NCBI RefSeq assembly: GCF_016093545.1
Contig: NZ_JADKYX010000004.1
Span: forward strand, 1 to 64,000
Origin: Massilia rhizosphaerae
GTDB lineage: Bacteria; Pseudomonadota; Gammaproteobacteria; Burkholderiales; Burkholderiaceae_D
DNA: 64,000 bases
Direction: 5' to 3'
Positions 36,074-41,682 of this stretch are shown here, piece by piece (within the stretch, counting starts at the first letter, position 1; the number at the start of each line of letters is the position of its first letter). The position numbers were made by a program, and so were the translations under genes. The notes under the pieces are model-generated. The model saw only the letters and a list, made by a program, of their open reading frames with translations, was not told the origin of the DNA and searched no databases.

Positions 36074-36469
36074 ATGAACATCGGCGGCATCGACAGCAGC
36101 CGGATCGAAGCGATGATGGCGCAACTGAAGGCGGCGGCGCAGAAGCCGGCTGCGTCGCCGTCCGCCGCGGACGCGCTGGGCGGCGGCCTCGGCATTGGCG
36201 GCCTCGGCAAGACCTCGGGCGTGGATGCGGCCGAGTCATCGTCGAAGGTCAGCTTCTCGGATGCGCTGAAGGCGTCGCTGCAGAACGTCAGCAACGCCCA
36301 GATCCAGGCCGACGACATGGGCAAGAAATTCGCCGCGGGCGACGACTCCGTCAGCCTGTCCGACACGATGATCGCGATGCAGAAGGCCAGCATCAGCTTC
36401 CAGGCCACCGTACAGGTGCGCAACAAGCTCGTGTCGGCGTATCACGACATCATGAACATGCAAGTCTAA
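36074..36469 (+). CDS. fliE: Flagellar hook-basal body protein FliE
   Basis: A 131-residue protein that joins the MS ring to the rod. The C-terminal half is conserved (VSFSDALKASLQNVSNAQIQ, VSLSDTMIAMQKASISFQAT, VRNKLVSAYHDIMNMQV); the start is Ala-rich. AGGGAGAA precedes the ATG. It is divergent from fliF with about 170 nt between them. Repeat element C starts directly after the stop. Confidence 0.95.
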   Translation: MNIGGIDSSRIEAMMAQLKAAAQKPAASPSAADALGGGLGIGGLGKTSGVDAAESSSKVSFSDALKASLQNVSNAQIQADDMGKKFAAGDDSVSLSDTMIAMQKASISFQATVQVRNKLVSAYHDIMNMQV

Positions 36470-36687
36470 AATTCGGGGTCAGAGCATAAATTCGGGGTCA
36501 GAGCGATTTTTTGAACAATTGTTCATGGCCGCGGCACGCCGGGTGAGAGATGGTCGCGTTGTCAATGCCATCGAGGGCGGGAGCATCCAAACGAAGGCAA
36601 TCATCGGTAATCGATGGTTGATGGCTATTGATCGAAAAAGTGCTCTGACCCCGAATTGCAGCGAAAAAGTGCTCTGACCCCGAATTT
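36470..36687. repeat. Long GGGGTCAGAGC element C
   Basis: Direct copies at 36470 and 36488, inverted copies at 36640 and 36669, about 135 nt of core. Core edges read TTTTTTGAACAATTG (from 36507) and TTGATCGAAAAAGTGCTC (36628-36645), both repeated in element D. It fills the whole space between the convergent fliE and cupredoxin stop codons. Confidence 0.9.
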
Positions 36688-37017
36688 TCAGTGTGCCGGG
36701 GCGCGCCGCCGCCTTGGCCCGGCGACGTCCACCCGGCCCTTCATTACCGGGTGCAGGGTGCAGAGATAGTCGAACGACGTTCCTCCCCGCACCACGTAAC
36801 GCCATGACTTGCCGGGCGCGAGGTCGCCCGAGCTTGCCCCGGTCGCGGCCGCCGTCACGTTGTGGACGAACATGTCGCGGTTTTCCCAGACGATCGTGTC
36901 CCCGGGCTTGACCTGGACGACCTGCGGCGAAAAACGCATGGCGTCGATGACGACACGGTGTTCCGCCGCGCCCGCCAGGGCGGGCAAGCACAGGAACAAC
37001 GCGGGAAGTAGGCGCAT
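36688..37017 (-). CDS. Secreted cupredoxin (blue-copper-type protein)
   Basis: A 109-residue protein with a signal peptide (MRLLPALFLCLPALAGA). The mature part follows the plastocyanin/amicyanin plan: FSPQVVQVKPGDTIVWENRD, then a histidine (MFVHNVTA), and the C-terminal loop YLCTLHPVMKG with the Cys, His and Met ligands for one copper ion. It probably carries electrons or copper in the periplasm. The ATG overlaps the DUF4142 stop (TGATG); a GTG one codon earlier is an alternative. It is third in the ECF-sigma operon. Confidence 0.85.
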   Translation of the reverse strand: MRLLPALFLCLPALAGAAEHRVVIDAMRFSPQVVQVKPGDTIVWENRDMFVHNVTAAATGASSGDLAPGKSWRYVVRGGTSFDYLCTLHPVMKGRVDVAGPRRRRAPAH

Positions 37018-37538
37018 CACTTGAGTTCGGCCTGGAGATGCTTCGCGTGCTCCAGGTGCGCCACGAAGGCCGGGCGGACCTTGACGAGCAGGGCTTTCAG
37101 TTCGGCATTGGACGCGTTCGGGATCAGCGTCTTGTCTAGGGCGCCCAGCACGGTCTCGTGGTATTTCACCTCGTTGTCGACATAGGCCTTGTCGAAGGCC
37201 TTGCCGGACAAGCCCGCGAGCTTGGCGCGCGTTGCCGTGCCGCCCTGGGTGAGGCTCTTGCTGGTGTCATTGTCCTCGGGCGTCACGTGCAGCTTTTGCA
37301 CCAGCGCCGTCGCCTGCTGGTTGACGCCGGAATGATCGGCCACCATGCGCTCGGCGAAGGCGCGCACGTCCTTGTTCTGCGTTTTCGTCTCGGCCTGCTT
37401 GCCAGCGTCGATGTCGACCGCATTGGCGGCGACGACGATGGCGGCGATCTGCGCATCGTTCGGCCCGGCCGCGTGGGCGGGCATGGCCAGGCCCAGGGCA
37501 AAAAGGGACGACAGCAGCAGAGGGGTGGATCGGTTCAT
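37017..37538 (-). CDS. DUF4142 family secreted protein
   Basis: A 173-residue protein with a signal peptide ending MPAHA. The mature chain is helical and matches the DUF4142 type (IAAIVVAANAVDIDAGKQAE, VRAFAERMVADHSGVNQQA, YVDNEVKYHETVLGALD), a ferritin-like helical bundle of unknown function often found near envelope-stress genes. AAGGAG lies 6 nt before the ATG. A promoter-like site shared with the ECF sigma gene stands just upstream (37578-37614). The long frame to 37574 is not used because of that ribosome site. Confidence 0.82.
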   Translation of the reverse strand: MNRSTPLLLSSLFALGLAMPAHAAGPNDAQIAAIVVAANAVDIDAGKQAETKTQNKDVRAFAERMVADHSGVNQQATALVQKLHVTPEDNDTSKSLTQGGTATRAKLAGLSGKAFDKAYVDNEVKYHETVLGALDKTLIPNASNAELKALLVKVRPAFVAHLEHAKHLQAELK

Positions 37539-37577
37539 GGCGGACTCCTTGGATGGGTTGGAAAGGTGGAACAACCC

Positions 37578-37614
37578 ATTCGATGCATGCCGATCCGTCC
37601 ACGTTCCCGCCGCC
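37578..37614 (-). promoter_or_regulatory. Putative ECF-sigma promoter of the DUF4142-cupredoxin genes
   Basis: On the minus strand GGCGGCGGGAACG (37614-37602), 17 nt, ATCGAAT (37584-37578). The same two boxes at the same spacing precede the ECF sigma gene. The GGAAC core is the usual ECF -35 element. It sits between the sigma stop codon and the DUF4142 start. Confidence 0.75.
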
Positions 37615-37616
37615 CG

Positions 37617-38324
37617 TCAAGTGCCCCATTCCGCGTCCAGCCGGCGCCGGACCGCCTCCACGATCCGGTCGCAGCGCGCGCCGTCGAAGCCGAACGCGTC
37701 CTCGATGGCGAAGTCGATCTCGCGCGCGAGCGCCTCGCGCAGCATGGCCCGGGCCCGGAAATACCGGCTGCGCACGGTGGCTTCCGGAATGTCCAGCGTG
37801 GCCGCCGTTTCCTCCACGCTCAGTTCCTCCACCGCGCGCAGCACGAACACCGTGCGGAAGACGGCGGGCAGCTTGTCGATGCCGGTTTCGATCAGGCGTC
37901 GCGTCTGGGCGCGCAATGCGGCAAGCTCCGGCTGCTCTCGTTCGCCCTGGCTGTCGTCGGCGTAGTGCGGCCCGGCCGAGTCGTCCGCGCCGAAATCGGC
38001 GCCCAGTTCGATGACCTCGGCCAGCCGCCCGGACTTGCGCTGGCGCATCAGGGCGGCGTTGACGACGATCCGGGTCAGCCATGTGCCGAGCGCGGCCTCG
38101 CCGCGGAACGTCGGCAGGGCGCGGAAGGCCTGCAGGTAGGCATCCTGGAGCGCATCCTCGGCTTCCGCATCGTCGCGCAGGACGCTGCGCGCGACCCGGT
38201 AGAGCCGGCGATTGTAGCGCCGCATGAGCAGCGTGAACGCGTCGCGGTCGCCGCTGCGGATGTGGCGCAACAGCGCGTCGTCGTCGTCGTCGAGGGAATC
38301 GGGATTGGGTGCGGCGGCCTGCAT
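37617..38324 (-). CDS. ECF-type RNA polymerase sigma factor
   Basis: A 235-residue extracytoplasmic-function sigma factor. Region 2 spans about 18-95 (LRHIRSGDRDAFTLLMRRYN, DAEAEDALQDAYLQAFR, GTWLTRIVVNAAL). Region 4 spans about 150-205 (LPAVFRTVFVLRAVEELSVE, PEATVRSRYFRARAML). About 30 residues follow region 4 (FAIEDAFGFDGARCDRIVEA), longer than a minimal ECF factor. No anti-sigma gene is next to it. A promoter-like site matching the one before DUF4142 lies 27 nt upstream, which suggests autoregulation. The trigger is unknown; a copper or envelope signal is a guess from the neighbours. Confidence 0.9.
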   Translation of the reverse strand: MQAAAPNPDSLDDDDDALLRHIRSGDRDAFTLLMRRYNRRLYRVARSVLRDDAEAEDALQDAYLQAFRALPTFRGEAALGTWLTRIVVNAALMRQRKSGRLAEVIELGADFGADDSAGPHYADDSQGEREQPELAALRAQTRRLIETGIDKLPAVFRTVFVLRAVEELSVEETAATLDIPEATVRSRYFRARAMLREALAREIDFAIEDAFGFDGARCDRIVEAVRRRLDAEWGT

Positions 38325-38350
38325 GGGATCTCCTGGTCGTGTGCCTGAAG

Positions 38351-38387
38351 ATTGGATGCCCGGCAGCGGCCCGGCGTTCCCGCCGCC
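38351..38387 (-). promoter_or_regulatory. Putative autoregulatory ECF-sigma promoter
   Basis: On the minus strand GGCGGCGGGAACG (38387-38375), 17 nt, ATCCAAT (38357-38351), ending 27 nt before the sigma start codon. Nineteen of the 20 box bases equal those at 37578-37614, with unrelated spacer sequence, which argues for function. Confidence 0.75.
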
Positions 38388-38411
38388 GACGCCTGCCCGG
38401 CCGCCCGCGCG

Positions 38412-38618
38412 AAATTCGGGGCCAGAGCATATTCTTCACGGATTTCGGGGTCAGAGCACTTTTCTGAACAATTGCACACGACCGCATTTCACTGCGCCGG
38501 ATTACGCTTGTAATGGCACAGGCACGACCGATCAGCGCTTGCTCCTGCCGATTAATGCCCGTTAGCTCTTGATCGAAAAAGTGCTCTGACCCCGAATTCG
38601 TGCTCTGACCCCGAATTA
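38412..38618. repeat. Long GGGGTCAGAGC element D
   Basis: Direct copies at 38413 (with one base change, GGGGCCAGAGC) and about 38441, inverted copies at 38581 and 38600. Core edges TTTTCTGAACAATTG and TTGATCGAAAAAGTGCTC match element C. It lies between the ECF-sigma promoter and the ycgR stop codon. Confidence 0.9.
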
Positions 38619-38624
38619 TAGATC

Positions 38625-39383
38625 TCAGGCCAGCCCGGCCAGTCGCGCGTTGCGCTCGCGCTCGAGCTTGGTGATGTAGCGTTGCACGGCGGCCAGGTTG
38701 CCGCGTGAGATGTCGACGAACTGGCAACCCAGGCGGCGGCTCGTCTTGTTGTTGAGCAAGGTCATGTCCATGGAATTGCGCACCTGCAGCGAGCACGTGA
38801 CGGGGCCGATTTCCGGCAGGTCGATGCGGCAGTTGGCGTAGGTCTCGCCGATCGTCGTGCCGAGTTGCATCTTGTTGTCGTAGATCGCGATGCCGCCGCA
38901 ACTGATGTCGGCCAGCGGGAACACGGCGACGTCGCCGCCCAGCCCGGCCGGTAGGGGAATCGTCGCGCGCACCGGGTTCGTCACCGGCGTCGGCATGCGG
39001 TAGAACTCGCGCCGCTGCAGCCGGATCAGGCTGGCCGGGATGGCGGCGGAGAACGCGGCGCCGCCTTCGAATTGCACTTCGCGCAGATTGTCCAGGCCGA
39101 ACACGATGCGGATCTTGTCCAGCGACGTGTCGCACCGCACCGTGCCGGCGGCCGCGATGCGCGTGTTCTGTTCGGCGTCGACGGAGCGGTCGACGATGAC
39201 GGTGCCGGCATCCGGGTCGACGTGCAGCAGCGACGTGACGCAAACGTCGGCCTCGCCCTTGATCAGCATGCGGATCAGCTGGTTCTTTTCGGCGATCTGG
39301 CGCAGCAGGGCCACGATTTCCCGGGACGACTCGACCTCGTAGTCGTGCCAGGCTTCTAGTTCGGCGTCAGTGATTGCTTGCAT
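38625..39383 (-). CDS. ycgR: Flagellar brake protein YcgR (c-di-GMP-binding PilZ)
   Basis: A 252-residue protein with an N-terminal YcgR domain (about 1-115) and a C-terminal PilZ domain. The c-di-GMP motifs are intact: RREFYR (RxxxR) at about 121 and DISCGG (D/NxSxxG) at about 155. When c-di-GMP is high, YcgR binds the motor switch or stator and slows rotation. Start MQAITDAELEAW at 39383 lies inside the end of the FlhB-like gene; no strong ribosome site, so translation is likely coupled. It is the last gene of the fliD operon. Confidence 0.92.
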   Translation of the reverse strand: MQAITDAELEAWHDYEVESSREIVALLRQIAEKNQLIRMLIKGEADVCVTSLLHVDPDAGTVIVDRSVDAEQNTRIAAAGTVRCDTSLDKIRIVFGLDNLREVQFEGGAAFSAAIPASLIRLQRREFYRMPTPVTNPVRATIPLPAGLGGDVAVFPLADISCGGIAIYDNKMQLGTTIGETYANCRIDLPEIGPVTCSLQVRNSMDMTLLNNKTSRRLGCQFVDISRGNLAAVQRYITKLERERNARLAGLA

Positions 39384-39744
39384 CTGTGTCAACCGGAGTA
39401 CTTTCTTGGGGTGGGAGGAGCCGTGCCGTGTCCGGTGCCGGCGGCGGTGTCTGGCCGGAAACTTGCGCGGATTCAATATAATAGAGCCAGGCCAATAGTT
39501 CGGCAATGGCGCGATACAATGCGGGCGGAATCTGACGGTCGAGGTCGACTTCCATCAGCAACGCCACCAGCTCCTTCGATTCGTGCACGAACACGCCGGC
39601 CTCTTTCGCGCGGCCGATGATCTGTTCGGCAACGAGCCCCATCCCCTTGGCGACGACTTTCGGCGCCGCGTCGCCGGCGCCGTAGGCCAGCGCGACGGCG
39701 CTCTGGCGGCGCGCGAATCGATTCTCGTCCTTATCGCTGCTCAT
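39367..39744 (-). CDS. Stand-alone FlhB C-terminal-domain homologue
   Basis: A 125-residue protein that matches only the part of FlhB after its autocleavage site (FlhB-CC): AVALAYGAGDAAPKVVAKGM, GLVAEQIIGRAKEAGVFVHE, LVALLMEVDLDRQIPPALYR. The NPTH cleavage motif and the membrane part are absent. Relatives described as FhlB exist in other bacteria. It is encoded directly after a FliK-like protein (14-nt overlap), so it may act in export substrate switching. The full flhB gene is not in the window. Confidence 0.85.
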   Translation of the reverse strand: MSSDKDENRFARRQSAVALAYGAGDAAPKVVAKGMGLVAEQIIGRAKEAGVFVHESKELVALLMEVDLDRQIPPALYRAIAELLAWLYYIESAQVSGQTPPPAPDTARLLPPQESTPVDTDASNH

Positions 39745-40855
39745 CGCCCGGCCCGCCTTTCGACGCGGCGTCGTGGATGGCCAAGGTGGCCAGCGGCGTG
39801 CCGGCCGCATCCAGCGCCTGCGCCAGGCGTGCCTGATGCGCATCCAGCAGGTTCTTGATCACGGCGTCCGGCGCGTCGACGCGGATGTGCAATTGGTCGC
39901 CGGACAGCACGACCCGCGCCGCCACTTCGCCCAGCGCGCCGAAGCGCAGGCGCAGGCTGCTCTGCCACGTGGCGCCGCCCGCGTCGTCGCCGTTCTGGCG
40001 GCCGGAAGCGTCCCGCTCGACGTCCCAGTGCATGTCGCGGCCCGGCCACAGCTGGCCTTGCCAGGCGACTTTGCCCTGCTCGTGTGCGGTCAATTGCAGA
40101 TTGATCAATTGGGCGGTATTCGGATCGGTCGGCGGCGGCATGCCGCGCGCCTGGGGTTCGGCCGCGAGGTCGGCGCGGGGGCGGGCGCCTTCGGCCCATT
40201 CGGCAACGTGCGATTCGTAGAACAGGCCGCTTTTGCCGAGACCGTCCTGCAGCGCCTTGGCGATGGCGTCCGCGTCGCCCGACGGTGCGCCCAGCAGCGG
40301 CGTGCGGCCGACGGCGGCGCCGGCCTGCACGTCGGCTTTCTGGGCGGCGGCGATGACGTCGCCCAGCGCCTTGCCGGTCGCGCTGATCGACGCGTTGGCC
40401 GCGTCGAGCCCGCCGCCGGGCAGTTGCGCGAGACCGCGCGCACCGGCCAGCAGGGCGGCCGCGCGCGTCAGCGCGGCGGCGTCCTTGCCTTCCAGGTAGG
40501 CGAGCGGGGCCGATTGCAGGCCGGCGCCTTCCGGCAGCGGCGGCCCGGCCTCGGCGAAGGCGGCGCCCTGGCCCGTCTGGAGCTGGAAAGTGGGGCGGGG
40601 CGTGAGCGCCACGAGCGTCAAGGGCACGTGCGTGCCGACCTCGGCGCCCGCGGGCAGCGGCATGCGCGCCGCCATGTCGTTGATGCGGACGACGAAGCTG
40701 CCGTCGGGCAGTTTCGTCAGCACGTCGGCCGTCATCGATTGACCGACGAGGCCGGCGAGGGCGCGCGCGAACGCTTGCTGGCGCGGATCGCCGACCGGCA
40801 GGGCGGGGCGTGCCGGCGCCACCTGGGTCAGCGAGACGGTATCGCGCGGCAACAT
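39731..40855 (-). CDS. Second FliK-like hook-length control domain protein
   Basis: A 374-residue protein with a C-terminal Flg_hook-type domain (about 290-355): SLRLRFGALGEVAARVVLSG, DQLHIRVDAPDAVIKNLLDA and HQARLAQALDAAGTPL. The first 60 residues have an RNDMA-type beta segment (GSFVVRINDMAARMPLPAGA), and the middle is Ala/Gly/Pro-rich. It is distinct from fliK at 29274-30581 and is co-transcribed with fliT and the FlhB-CC homologue. Role unproven; possibly a second switch protein. Confidence 0.78.
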   Translation of the reverse strand: MLPRDTVSLTQVAPARPALPVGDPRQQAFARALAGLVGQSMTADVLTKLPDGSFVVRINDMAARMPLPAGAEVGTHVPLTLVALTPRPTFQLQTGQGAAFAEAGPPLPEGAGLQSAPLAYLEGKDAAALTRAAALLAGARGLAQLPGGGLDAANASISATGKALGDVIAAAQKADVQAGAAVGRTPLLGAPSGDADAIAKALQDGLGKSGLFYESHVAEWAEGARPRADLAAEPQARGMPPPTDPNTAQLINLQLTAHEQGKVAWQGQLWPGRDMHWDVERDASGRQNGDDAGGATWQSSLRLRFGALGEVAARVVLSGDQLHIRVDAPDAVIKNLLDAHQARLAQALDAAGTPLATLAIHDAASKGGPGDEQR

Positions 40856-40865
40856 CGGTCAGGGG

Positions 40866-41189
40866 TCAGATGCCGTAGGCGCGCGCGACGCGGCGTTCGA
40901 CGGCCTTGTTGCCGATCATGGCTTGCAGCTTCGCCATCCACGGCTGGGTCAGGTCACGGATCTTGCGGTCGGAATCGAGCATCTTGCGGATGGCATTCAC
41001 CTTGCGCACGCGTTCCTGGCCGGCCAGCGGGCTGTCGCCGTTGTCCTTGAGCTGGCGCACGCAGGCGGCGCATTGGTGCTCGAGCTGGACCAGGCGGTCC
41101 CAGTCGTTCGCGGTGGCGGCGGCCAGCATCTGGTCGGTGATGCCGACCATGGCTTCGTACAGGGCCGCGATTTCGGTATTCGTCATCAT
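40866..41189 (-). CDS. fliT: Flagellar chaperone FliT
   Basis: A 107-residue helical protein matching FliT, the export chaperone of the filament cap FliD. ALYEAMVGITDQMLAAATAN and LVQLEHQCAACVRQLKDNGD are typical, followed by two more helices. Order fliD-fliS-fliT is standard. Start chosen at the first of two adjacent ATG codons (41189); 41186 is equally possible. Confidence 0.88.
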   Translation of the reverse strand: MMTNTEIAALYEAMVGITDQMLAAATANDWDRLVQLEHQCAACVRQLKDNGDSPLAGQERVRKVNAIRKMLDSDRKIRDLTQPWMAKLQAMIGNKAVERRVARAYGI

Positions 41190-41204
41190 CGATGCGGCCC
41201 CCAA

Positions 41205-41660
41205 TTATGCGCTCACCAGCGTGGGCGTTTTCGGCATGGCCGACGGCGCGGGCGCCACGGGCTGCTCGACCTTGTCGCCGATCGCCACCCACGCTTCGCG
41301 CAGGTCGGCCAGCAGGCGGTGCACCTCGTCGATGACGGTGACGTCGTTCTTGAGGTTCGCGTGCAGCAGGCGGCGGCTCATGTAGTCGTACAGGGCGTCC
41401 AGGTTGGCCGCTATCTCGCCGCCGGCGTTCTTGTCGAGCGAGGCGCGCAGGCCGTTGTCGATGATCGAGATGGCCTTCGAGATGGCCGAACCCTTGGCGG
41501 CGATGTTGCCGGCGGCGATGTTCGTCTTGGCGCTGAGCAGCGCGACGAGGGCACCGTCGTACAGCATGACGATCAGCTTGTGCGGCGAAGCCGAGGCGAT
41601 GCCGGTTTCGAGGCCCACGTTGGCGTAGGCGTTGACGCCGCGTTTCATGGTTCCAAACAT
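41205..41660 (-). CDS. fliS: Flagellin chaperone FliS
   Basis: A 151-residue helical protein. Family sequence: AYANVGLETGIASASPHKLI, VMLYDGALVALLSAKTNIAA, YDYMSRRLLHANLKNDVTVI. FliS binds the C-terminus of FliC and stops early polymerisation. Strong GGAGAAA ribosome site. About 22 nt after fliD; 15 nt before fliT. Confidence 0.95.
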   Translation of the reverse strand: MFGTMKRGVNAYANVGLETGIASASPHKLIVMLYDGALVALLSAKTNIAAGNIAAKGSAISKAISIIDNGLRASLDKNAGGEIAANLDALYDYMSRRLLHANLKNDVTVIDEVHRLLADLREAWVAIGDKVEQPVAPAPSAMPKTPTLVSA

Positions 41661-41682
41661 CTTGTTTCTCCAAAAAATCCAG

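Noticed and set aside
36479..36991. Frame of 170 codons running through repeat element C
   Set aside because: It is made of repeat sequence and antisense cupredoxin sequence; similar frames (16314-16586, 38075-38479) arise from the other elements.
16276..38618. Spaced repeats as a CRISPR array
   Set aside because: Copies are in inverted pairs at separate loci, not regular direct repeats with spacers, and no cas gene is present.
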